DNA of 7,684 nt from Candidatus Mancarchaeum sp. (lineage in GTDB: Archaea > Micrarchaeota > Micrarchaeia > Micrarchaeales > Micrarchaeaceae). The notes under the pieces were generated by a model that was not told the origin of the DNA, searched no databases, and saw nothing but the letters and a program-made list of their open reading frames with translations. The position numbers and the translations under genes are program-made. The stretch is taken from contig DAHXOG010000031.1 of assembly GCA_027364995.1 (NCBI GenBank), positions 1 to 7,684 of the forward strand. Reading direction: 5' to 3'. Of this stretch, positions 1 through 5,237 are shown one piece after another (within the stretch, counting starts at the first letter, position 1; every line of letters begins with the position of its first letter).

Positions 1-863
1 CCGTAATCCTCATTTATTGGAGGGTATAGCACGCATGTTGACCTTGAGTAAGCGCTTACCAATCCCTTCTCATCCATATCTGTTATTATCGATATGTTTC
101 TGTTTTTGGCAGCCATCGCCGATATCCTATCATAATAATCGCTGTAGAACTTGTCCTTGGAAACAGCCCCTACTATCAACAATTTGTATCCCTTCCTGCG
201 CTTTGAAAACTTCTCGAACGCGCGTATTGCGAATTCCTGGTTCTTGTTCGGCGATATCCTTGAAGGATATATGAAGTAATGGCCGTCACCCTTATCACTG
301 TACTTCTCGTAGTCTATCCCACCCCCAAGAACCTTGGCATCATCCCTGTGCAGATATTTCTCTATTCTGCCCTTGGTATTCTCGCTATTCGCTATTATGC
401 TTTCTATCTCTTTCACTACCTTGCTGTCAATCCTTTTCACTGCCTTTATGCCTACGAAATGTATCGGCTTCTGGTAAAGCTTCTTCATACTCATCCTGAA
501 CCTGTACATGTCATAGGCGTCCCTTAATGGCGTATGGCAATACCACAAAACCCTCTCATTCCTGTTCCTTATCCAATGGCTTGGGGCTATATGCGCATTG
601 ATGACATCATAATCATCGCTCAGGTTAATGTTATAGAATCCCAATCCGTACTTCAAGCCCTGGAAAACCCTGCCGTATGCCGGGAAGCCTGTCCTGTTGC
701 CCCCTATTACCTCTACATCGAGCTTCTTGAACTCCTCGAACGTTGCATTCTCGTCATACTCCGCGGTCAATATTTTGGCTTTATAATGCTGGGCTATCTT
801 GAGCACTACCTTTTCGGCTCCACCCTTAAGCGTAAGATTGGCCTGGGCCATCAACACCTTCAA
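1..863 (-). CDS. GT4-family (GT-B fold) glycosyltransferase, N-terminal part, cut by window edge
   Basis: The minus-strand frame is open from 863 to the window edge (287 codons, no stop). It probably transfers a sugar from a nucleotide- or lipid-linked donor to a glycan or lipid acceptor at the cytoplasmic face of the membrane; the substrate cannot be read from sequence. The N-terminus is a Rossmann beta strand with a glycine-rich loop (MKVLMAQANLTLKGGAEKVV). A WYCHTPLRDAYDMY segment (about residues 107-120) is typical of GT4 enzymes. The linker GGGIDYEKY (181-189) is followed by FIYPSRISPNKNQE (197-210) at the start of the donor domain, LLIVGAV (228-234) and YPPINEDYG at the edge, which is the acidic donor-binding motif. 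I chose a TTG start at 863: it directly follows an in-frame TGA, GGTGAT lies just upstream as a Shine-Dalgarno site, and it restores the usual MKVL opening. The ATG at 851 would remove the first beta strand. The gene diverges from srp54. Confidence 0.88.
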   Translation of the reverse strand, partial: MKVLMAQANLTLKGGAEKVVLKIAQHYKAKILTAEYDENATFEEFKKLDVEVIGGNRTGFPAYGRVFQGLKYGLGFYNINLSDDYDVINAHIAPSHWIRNRNERVLWYCHTPLRDAYDMYRFRMSMKKLYQKPIHFVGIKAVKRIDSKVVKEIESIIANSENTKGRIEKYLHRDDAKVLGGGIDYEKYSDKGDGHYFIYPSRISPNKNQEFAIRAFEKFSKRRKGYKLLIVGAVSKDKFYSDYYDRISAMAAKNRNISIITDMDEKGLVSAYSRSTCVLYPPINEDY

Positions 864-866
864 TCA

Positions 867-872
867 ATCACC
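867..872 (-). promoter_or_regulatory. Shine-Dalgarno site (GGTGAT) for the glycosyltransferase TTG start
   Basis: GGTGAT on the minus strand matches the archaeal anti-Shine-Dalgarno sequence and lies three bases before the TTG at 863. It favours TTG over the ATG at 851 as the start. Confidence 0.55.
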
Positions 873-903
873 AGAATTACAATGTTATAAATTGCTCAAT
901 AAG

Positions 904-916
904 CCTTATATACCTT
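904..916 (-). promoter_or_regulatory. TATA box for the glycosyltransferase gene
   Basis: The minus strand reads AAGGTATATAAGG, a good archaeal TATA box with a purine-rich flank that could serve as BRE. About 25 bases downstream puts transcription start near 885, leaving a leader of about 20 nt that holds the GGTGAT ribosome site. Confidence 0.6.
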
Positions 917-964
917 TGAAAGAAATGACAATCTCCATCGAAATACTGAAATGCAGGGCTTTTG

Positions 965-982
965 GGTTTATGAATATAAACC
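965..982 (+). promoter_or_regulatory. Inverted repeat with TATA-like core upstream of srp54
   Basis: GGTTTAT and ATAAACC form perfect 7-bp inverted arms around a GAAT loop. The centre is TATA-like and lies about 70 bases before the srp54 ATG. It could be the srp54 TATA region, giving a leader of about 45 nt, or an operator in the divergent promoter region. No clear Shine-Dalgarno site precedes the ATG at 1048. The rest of 864-1047 shows no gene. Confidence 0.35.
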
Positions 983-1047
983 TAGCTAACAAAATAATAG
1001 CAGTTAATACTGCATTACAAATAGTTGATCAAGCATAGTGACTGCTC

Positions 1048-2346
1048 ATGGATATAGGAGAAGGGATAAGGAAGGCAATGGCCAAGCTGTCAAGAGCCAC
1101 CATAATAGACGCCAAGGCCATAAAGGAGTTCAACAAGGATTTACAGAAGGTGCTCATAAGCAATGACGTAGACGTATCGCTGGTGCTGAAGCTTACCGAC
1201 AGCATAGAGCAGAAGGCACTGAAGTCTAATCCTCCCGCCGGAATAACCTCCTATGATTATATAACCGATATAGTCTACAACGAGCTTGTCTCGTTAATGG
1301 GCAACAGCTACGAGCCAGAGCTCAAGCCGCATAAGATACTCATGATGGGGCTTTATGGCTCCGGCAAGACGACAACCGCTGCGAAGCTCGCCAAATACTA
1401 TCAGGACAGGGGCCTAAGTGCAGGGGTGATATGCTGCGATGTCACAAGGCCGTCTGCATACGAGCAGCTTGAAACGCTTGCAAAGCAGGCAAACGTATCC
1501 TTCTTCGGGATAAAAGGCGAGACAGACGCATCGAAAATAGTCGCCAAGGGCATGGCCGAGCTCCAGTCCAAGCGCGTTGTCATATGCGATACAAGCGGCA
1601 GGAATGCCATAAACGAACAGCTCATAGAGGAGCTTAAGGCTATAAATTCCAAGTTTATGCCGGACCAAAGCGTATTGGTACTTAGCGCTGACATAGGACA
1701 GATTGCAGGGCATCTTTCCGAAGAATTCAACAATGCCGTAAAGGTAAGCGGATTGATAATAACGAAAATGGACGGCTCCGGAAAAGGAGGAGGAGCATTA
1801 AGCGCAGCCAACGCCGCAAATGCAAAGGTCATGTTCATAGGCACTGGCGAAAAGCTTTCGGACATAGAACCATACAATTCCGAAAGGTTCATAGGCTCGC
1901 TCCTCGGAATGCCCGATCTCGGAGGCCTTCTCGAGAAGGTCCAAAATGCAATCAAGGATGAAAACATAAACGAGGAAGAAGTGGATGTTGAAAAGCTCAA
2001 TTTCGAAAGCTTTTATGCGCAATTGAAGGCACTGAACAAGATGGGCCCGTTAAAAAGCGTTTTCGGCATGCTCGGCGCATCGGATATGCCGAAGGACGTA
2101 ATAGAAAAGGGCGAGGAAAAATTGGTGAAGTACAAGGTAATAATATCGTCCATGACAAGGGACGAGCGGCACGATGAAAGGCTTTTGCACCAGGAAGGGC
2201 GCATAAGGAGGATAGCAATAGGAAGCGGCACATCCGAGAAGGAAGTAAGGGAATTGCTTTCGGACTTTGCAAAAATGAAGAAATCATTTAAGATGTTCAA
2301 AAATGACAGGAACATGAAAAGATTTATATCAAAATTTTCAGGTTAA
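1048..2346 (+). CDS. srp54: Signal recognition particle GTPase SRP54 (Ffh homologue)
   Basis: SRP54 binds 7S SRP RNA and the signal sequences of nascent membrane and secreted proteins, then docks with the receptor FtsY in a GTP-dependent way. The 432 residues are close to the usual archaeal length. The N domain covers about 1-90. The G domain has the P-loop GLYGSGKTT (101-109), DVTRPSAYEQL (131-141), DTSGR (181-185), TKMDG followed by GKGGGAL (239-251) and GTGEK (265-269). The M domain begins near 305, with the finger-loop region KMGPLKSVFGMLG (331-343) and the SRP-RNA-binding helix motif RIRRIAIGSG (385-394). Small departures from the usual consensus are DTSGR for DTAGR and RIRRIAIGSG where a lysine and a more polar residue are common; all key residues are kept. 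The gene appears to be transcribed alone and converges on a small lysine-rich ORF. Confidence 0.97.
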   Translation: MDIGEGIRKAMAKLSRATIIDAKAIKEFNKDLQKVLISNDVDVSLVLKLTDSIEQKALKSNPPAGITSYDYITDIVYNELVSLMGNSYEPELKPHKILMMGLYGSGKTTTAAKLAKYYQDRGLSAGVICCDVTRPSAYEQLETLAKQANVSFFGIKGETDASKIVAKGMAELQSKRVVICDTSGRNAINEQLIEELKAINSKFMPDQSVLVLSADIGQIAGHLSEEFNNAVKVSGLIITKMDGSGKGGGALSAANAANAKVMFIGTGEKLSDIEPYNSERFIGSLLGMPDLGGLLEKVQNAIKDENINEEEVDVEKLNFESFYAQLKALNKMGPLKSVFGMLGASDMPKDVIEKGEEKLVKYKVIISSMTRDERHDERLLHQEGRIRRIAIGSGTSEKEVRELLSDFAKMKKSFKMFKNDRNMKRFISKFSG

Positions 2347-2351
2347 CGGAT

Positions 2352-2384
2352 ATAAAAAAAAGAAAAAAGAAAAAGAGCAAAAAG
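2352..2384 (-). terminator. Oligo-T exit signal for the small minus-strand ORF
   Basis: Read on the minus strand, the region just after the stop codon of the lysine-rich ORF has repeated T runs (five to eight Ts) broken by single bases. Archaeal RNA polymerase ends transcription at such oligo-T stretches without needing a hairpin. It lies between two convergent genes. Confidence 0.5.
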
Positions 2385-2393
2385 GAAACATCC

Positions 2394-2486
2394 TTATCTC
2401 TTTTTCTTCGAAGATTTCTTCTTTGCGCTTGGCTTCGCTTTTGACTTGCTTACTTTCTTCGAAGCCTTCTTTTTTGCCTTTGCCAT
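2394..2486 (-). CDS. Small lysine-rich basic protein, 30 residues
   Basis: This ORF of 30 codons plus TAA encodes almost only Lys, Ala and Ser, with one Val, one Pro and a C-terminal Arg (it opens MAKAKKKASKK). About half the residues are lysine, so it is probably disordered and nucleic-acid binding, like histone H1-type tails or small ribosome-associated basic peptides. I do not recognise a family. Support comes from context: a TATA box at 2527-2535, a weak GTGAG ribosome site at 2491-2495, and an oligo-T stretch right after the stop. The composition resembles the lysine-rich N-terminus of the V4R protein at 6786. The alternative is that this T-rich plus-strand stretch is only the srp54 terminator and the ORF is chance. 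Confidence 0.55.
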   Translation of the reverse strand: MAKAKKKASKKVSKSKAKPSAKKKSSKKKR

Positions 2487-2526
2487 TTTTCTCACTTTTA
2501 AACTCGATTCATACTACAAAAGCAAT

Positions 2527-2535
2527 CTATAAAAA
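2527..2535 (-). promoter_or_regulatory. TATA box for the small lysine-rich ORF
   Basis: The minus strand reads TTTTTATAG, about 40 bases before the ATG at 2486. Expected transcription start is near 2505, giving a leader of roughly 20 nt with a GTGAG element. Confidence 0.4.
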
Positions 2536-2590
2536 TTATGCCGAATAAAATAAAATGTAAAATGTATTAAACATTACTTAAATATAAAAA

Positions 2591-2600
2591 TTTATATAAA
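2591..2600 (+). promoter_or_regulatory. TATA box for the DRG-family GTPase gene
   Basis: TTTATATAAA lies with its centre about 32 bases before the ATG at 2627, so the mRNA should begin only a few bases before the start codon. No Shine-Dalgarno site is seen in that interval, which fits near-leaderless translation. Confidence 0.6.
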
Positions 2601-2626
2601 AATAAACAACATTTACCAGTGTAAAT

Positions 2627-3730
2627 ATGGATAAAAAAGAAGCCATAAGCCAAAGGCTCGAAGAGCTTACCGAAGAGCTTGCCAAAACCAAGGACAACAA
2701 GGCCACAAACAAGGCGCTTGCAAAGCTTCGCTCAAAGGTAGCGCAGGCGAAAAAGGATCTCATAGAAGCCGGAAAAAGGCAGCACGGAAAGGGATTTTTC
2801 ATAAAAAAGACCGGCGATTCAACAATATCGCTGCTCGGATTCCCGAGCGCAGGAAAATCATCGCTTTTGAATGTTCTTACAAATTCAAAATCCAAGACTG
2901 CTGCCTACGCGTTTACCACGACAACCATAATACCCGGGACCATGATATATAACGGGGCACACATACAGGTACTGGACATGCCAGGTATAATAGAAGACGC
3001 GCACCTCGGAAAGGGAGGCGGCAAGGGCGTTATAGCACAGATGAGGGTATCGGACCTCGTAGTTTTCGTAATAGACTCGACAAGCGCATGGCAGCTAGAT
3101 TCGCTGATGGATGAGCTGAAAGGGCTTAACATACACATAAACAAGGCAAGGCCCAACATACAAATAACGCAGAAAAACGACGCAAACGGCATAATGCTTG
3201 ATGTAAACAAGTCCGGATTAGATGCTGATTCCATAAAGGAAATACTGAACGCTTTCGGTATTTTCAAGGCTGTAGTAAAGATATGGGATAATGTAAACGA
3301 AGACGACTTTATAGCCATAATATCCAAAAAGGCGTACTACATGCGCGGCATAATAGCGCTGAACAAGATAGACATATCAAACCCAAGCAGCGACATGATA
3401 TCGGAGCTGTCGAAGCGCTATAACATGGAGGTTTTCCCGATAAGCGCAACTACGGGCCAGGGCATAGCCTCGCTGAGAAAAGGCATATTCGATAATCTAG
3501 ATATAATGCGCATATTCCTCAAGCCAAAGGTCGGGGGAAACGCTGAGCCTATAATAATAAGGAAGAATGCGACAGTCGGAGAGCTTGCAAGCAAGCTGCA
3601 CACGTCAATACTTGACGAGCTCAAATGCGCGTACGTTGTCGGTCCGAGCGTAAAGTTCAAGAACCAGAGGGTAGGCATAAAGCACAAGCTTAAGGATGAG
3701 GATACTGTCACGTTCATAAAAGAAAGGTAA
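2627..3730 (+). CDS. DRG/Rbg-family (Obg superfamily) GTPase with TGS domain
   Basis: A 367-residue GTPase of the developmentally-regulated GTP-binding protein family, which in archaea and eukaryotes acts on or near the ribosome; the length matches the family. The N-terminus (1-60) is a charged, probably helical or coiled-coil region. The G domain shows G1 GFPSAGKS (71-78), the threonine switch FTTTTIIPG (96-104; FTTLTCIPG is usual), G3 DMPG (117-120), the glycine-rich GKGGGKG just after it (128-134), G4 NKID (246-249) and G5 SATTG (273-277). The insertion between G3 and G4 typical of DRG proteins is present. A C-terminal TGS domain covers about 296-366. The gene has its own promoter and near-leaderless start. 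Assignment to the family is firm; the exact cellular role is known only in outline. Confidence 0.95.
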   Translation: MDKKEAISQRLEELTEELAKTKDNKATNKALAKLRSKVAQAKKDLIEAGKRQHGKGFFIKKTGDSTISLLGFPSAGKSSLLNVLTNSKSKTAAYAFTTTTIIPGTMIYNGAHIQVLDMPGIIEDAHLGKGGGKGVIAQMRVSDLVVFVIDSTSAWQLDSLMDELKGLNIHINKARPNIQITQKNDANGIMLDVNKSGLDADSIKEILNAFGIFKAVVKIWDNVNEDDFIAIISKKAYYMRGIIALNKIDISNPSSDMISELSKRYNMEVFPISATTGQGIASLRKGIFDNLDIMRIFLKPKVGGNAEPIIIRKNATVGELASKLHTSILDELKCAYVVGPSVKFKNQRVGIKHKLKDEDTVTFIKER

Positions 3731-3759
3731 AAGGCTTACCAACACAATTAATAAAGACC

Positions 3760-3768
3760 TTTAAATTA
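3760..3768 (+). promoter_or_regulatory. TATA-like element for the 3785 gene
   Basis: TTTAAATTA lies about 21 bases (centre) before the ATG at 3785, so transcription should start at or next to the ATG. It sits between two copies of ATTAATAAA (3747-3755 and 3765-3773), 18 bp apart. Confidence 0.45.
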
Positions 3769-3784
3769 ATAAAACTGTGATTAA

Positions 3785-4231
3785 ATGGCTATAAAATATT
3801 GGGAATTCGAGGATGCGCCATTCAAGGAGAAGGTAAAAAACCCAAAAATAGCCGATATCGCAAGGGTATTTTTCGACAACGATACGGAAGCGTACAGGTT
3901 CGCATCGCTCATGTATGCTGCGAAGAAGCATGGCCTAAGGCTCAAGGACGTGCCAAAGGATATACCCATAGCAACTGCCAAAAGATACCTGGACTACGCA
4001 GTGCAGATAGGACTGCTAAAGCACGAAAATTCTACGTATGAGCTAACGGACAGGTATACCAAGCCGTTGAGGAACATAGCCTCGTACATAAAGGCCTGGA
4101 TGGAGGCCGATAACGAAGAGGACATATACACCGATTTTCCGTCCGCGAAAACAAGCAAGCAGGACAAGCGCGGCGGCAGGCCGGCAAGCAATGACGAGGG
4201 AACGGGCCCGGCGGGAATTCCACAAGCATAG
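3785..4231 (+). CDS. Conserved-looking small protein with a winged-helix-like region
   Basis: 148 residues; I do not recognise a named family. Residues about 22-100 look like a winged-helix fold: helices around 22-32 and 35-49, a helix IATAKRYLDYAVQIGLL (62-78) that fits a recognition helix, then a short beta wing (YELTDRY, 85-91) and a closing helix (93-107). This suggests DNA or RNA binding, but only by fold resemblance. Residues 120-148 are low-complexity, rich in Lys, Gly, Ser and Pro. The start is the only good ATG after the TATA-like element and is probably leaderless. The last residues are unusual: 141-144 are encoded by the antisense of the tRNA-Arg 3' exon and 145-148 plus the TAG stop by the antisense of the tRNA intron. 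The gene converges on the tatD-tRNA unit. Confidence 0.8.
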   Translation: MAIKYWEFEDAPFKEKVKNPKIADIARVFFDNDTEAYRFASLMYAAKKHGLRLKDVPKDIPIATAKRYLDYAVQIGLLKHENSTYELTDRYTKPLRNIASYIKAWMEADNEEDIYTDFPSAKTSKQDKRGGRPASNDEGTGPAGIPQA

Positions 4232-4307
4232 CATTGCTATGCAAATTTTGAACCCGCGACCGTCAGCTTAGAAGGCTGCTGCTCTATCCAAGCTGAGCTA
4301 CGGGCCC
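4203..4307 (-). tRNA. tRNA-Arg (UCU) with a 30-nt intron in the T-loop
   Basis: The precursor spans 105 nt. Exon 1 is 4307-4247 (61 nt), the intron 4246-4217 (30 nt) and exon 2 4216-4203 (14 nt); the mature tRNA is 75 nt. The acceptor arms GGGCCCG and CGGGCCC pair perfectly, the D stem is GCTC/GAGC, and the anticodon loop CTTCTAA gives anticodon UCU, reading AGA and AGG. The T stem GCGGG/CCCGC pairs only when the intron is removed, which leaves the loop TTCAAAT. U8, A14, the G15-C48 pair, G18-G19 and U33 are all as expected. The discriminator base is G and CCA is not encoded. The one stem defect is a G27-A43 mismatch. The 5' end directly follows the tatD stop codon, so both are probably on one transcript and released by RNase P and tRNase Z. 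Confidence 0.95.
4217..4246 (-). other. tRNA intron with bulge-helix-bulge splice motif (between tRNA positions 59 and 60)
   Basis: The T-loop 5' part UUCA pairs with intronic UGGA to make a 4-bp central helix (one U-G wobble). It is flanked by 3-nt bulges AAA (5' site) and AUU (3' site), with the T stem as outer helix. Cutting after the second base of each bulge yields the T-loop UUCAAAU. The intron body holds a perfect hairpin, GCATAGC-AAT-GCTATGC (4242-4226). This is the substrate form of the archaeal tRNA-splicing endonuclease. Confidence 0.9.
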
Positions 4308-5072
4308 TTAAACTCGTCGGATTAAATTGTGCAAGCCAATATTAAAGAACCTTTTCGTATTGTCGGAAATCTCAACCGCGCACGACTCAAAATCCATTCC
4401 CTTGGCCTTCGCAATGAGCATTACCGACTTGTCTATATCATAAAAATGCATTCCTGCGGTAGGAGAATCCGTTTCGGCCATTATGTTCTTTATTGATATG
4501 CCCTCCATCGCCTTTAGCCTCTTTGCCGAATACAAAGGAGGTATAGAAAGCATAAAGCCCAATTCCTCTACCCTTTTGGCATGCTTGCTATCGCCCTCGA
4601 AAAAATGAAGGTGCGCCCTCTTGATTCCCTTCCTCTCCAAGATATCCAACGTGTCATCCATTGCCTCCCTCGAATGCACGCTTACGGGCTTGTCAAGCTC
4701 AATCGCAAGATCTATGAATTGCCCGAAAACCGACTTCTGCCTTTCCTTCTCATTATCGTTTTTCGTAAATGTATAATCGAGCCCTACCTCACCTATGGCA
4801 GTTATGCTTCTTGCGTTCGCCCTAATGAGGTCAATGTTGTATTTCAATTCCTTGTCGTCCATCCCTATTGCCTTTTCCGGATGCACCCCCAACGCGGCGA
4901 AAATCCCATTCCTTGTGAGCGAATCCAGCACTGCCATGTTGGAATTCGTATCTACCCCATTGACTATCAATGCGGTCACTCCCCTTGCATAAGCATTGTC
5001 CAACTCCTCTTCGCTTAGCATGTCCATGTGGCAATGTGCATCTATGAATTCCAGCCTCTGCTTATGCCTCAT
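4308..5072 (-). CDS. tatD: TatD-family metal-dependent hydrolase (DNase-like)
   Basis: A 254-residue TIM-barrel amidohydrolase of the TatD family; characterised relatives are Mg-dependent 3'-5' exonucleases or DNases. The metal ligands are all visible: DAHCH (H13 and H15), GEVGLDY (E95), VHSRE (H133), HLHFFEG (H156) and AETDSPT (D202); GVHPEK (62-67) is also typical. I place the start at the ATG at 5072, which is preceded by AAGGAGGAG and lies about 36 nt after the start predicted from the TATA box at 5131-5140. An in-frame GTG at 5117 would add 15 residues (269 in all), but it lies before the predicted transcription start and the extension is not typical of the family. The TAA stop directly adjoins the first base of the tRNA-Arg gene. 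Substrate is unproven for this copy. Confidence 0.93.
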   Translation of the reverse strand: MRHKQRLEFIDAHCHMDMLSEEELDNAYARGVTALIVNGVDTNSNMAVLDSLTRNGIFAALGVHPEKAIGMDDKELKYNIDLIRANARSITAIGEVGLDYTFTKNDNEKERQKSVFGQFIDLAIELDKPVSVHSREAMDDTLDILERKGIKRAHLHFFEGDSKHAKRVEELGFMLSIPPLYSAKRLKAMEGISIKNIMAETDSPTAGMHFYDIDKSVMLIAKAKGMDFESCAVEISDNTKRFFNIGLHNLIRRV

Positions 5073-5081
5073 CTCCTCCTT
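5073..5081 (-). promoter_or_regulatory. Strong Shine-Dalgarno site (AAGGAGGAG) deciding the tatD start
   Basis: A purine-rich site directly before the ATG at 5072. It is the best ribosome-binding site in the window and favours this ATG over the upstream GTG at 5117, although the spacing is short. Confidence 0.55.
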
Positions 5082-5130
5082 GCTTTTATTGATCTGCGCT
5101 GTTGCCAAGCTAATCACTCAAACGGCTCAA

Positions 5131-5140
5131 TATAATAAAA
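5131..5140 (-). promoter_or_regulatory. TATA box for the tatD-tRNA-Arg unit
   Basis: The minus strand reads TTTTATTATA. Transcription is expected to begin near 5110, inside the interval between the GTG at 5117 and the ATG at 5072. It diverges from the 5208 operon promoter. Confidence 0.5.
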
Positions 5141-5177
5141 TCTATAAGATTAAAAATATAAGCATAAGATATAAACG

Positions 5178-5187
5178 TTTATATATT
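5178..5187 (+). promoter_or_regulatory. TATA box for the DUF929-led operon
   Basis: TTTATATATT is centred about 26 bases before the ATG at 5208, so the transcript should start at the A of ATG and be leaderless. It is preceded by the A-rich stretch ATAAACG, which could act as BRE. Confidence 0.6.
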
Positions 5188-5207
5188 TTGATTCATAAAC
5201 AATCATT

Positions 5208-5237
5208 ATGCCTGAAAGCAAAATGCCTGAAAGCAAA
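5208..5237 (+). repeat. Perfect 15-bp tandem duplication containing the start codon
   Basis: ATGCCTGAAAGCAAA occurs twice head to tail (5208-5222 and 5223-5237), in frame, so the protein begins with MPESK twice and has two ATGs in the same local setting. The first ATG lies at the predicted leaderless transcription start. Confidence 0.9.

Noticed and set aside
309..330. Suspected frameshift in the glycosyltransferase near the GGGID linker
   Set aside because: A recount of the five-C run on the plus strand shows the frame reads GGGIDYEKY without a break.
279..1038. Plus-strand open frames of 79-118 codons at 279-527, 534-890 and 799-1038
   Set aside because: The first two are antisense to the glycosyltransferase reading frame, and the third overlaps its start and the divergent promoter region. 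None has a plausible protein pattern.
1401..2000. A 199-codon open frame on the minus strand opposite srp54
   Set aside because: It lies fully antisense to a clear SRP54 gene, has serine/proline-rich unpatterned sequence, no promoter and no recognisable motif.
4203..4307. tRNA-Arg read as a truncated pseudogene, because the bases after the T-loop do not pair
   Set aside because: The missing T-stem and acceptor strands are present 30 nt further on and pair perfectly after removal of a BHB intron.
4581..5018. A 145-codon plus-strand open frame opposite tatD
   Set aside because: It is antisense to a gene with all TatD metal ligands in place and has no start signals of its own.
5073..5117. N-terminal 15-residue extension of TatD from the GTG at 5117
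   Set aside because: The TATA box predicts transcription start downstream of the GTG, and the ATG at 5072 has a strong ribosome site. It remains possible if a promoter lies further upstream.
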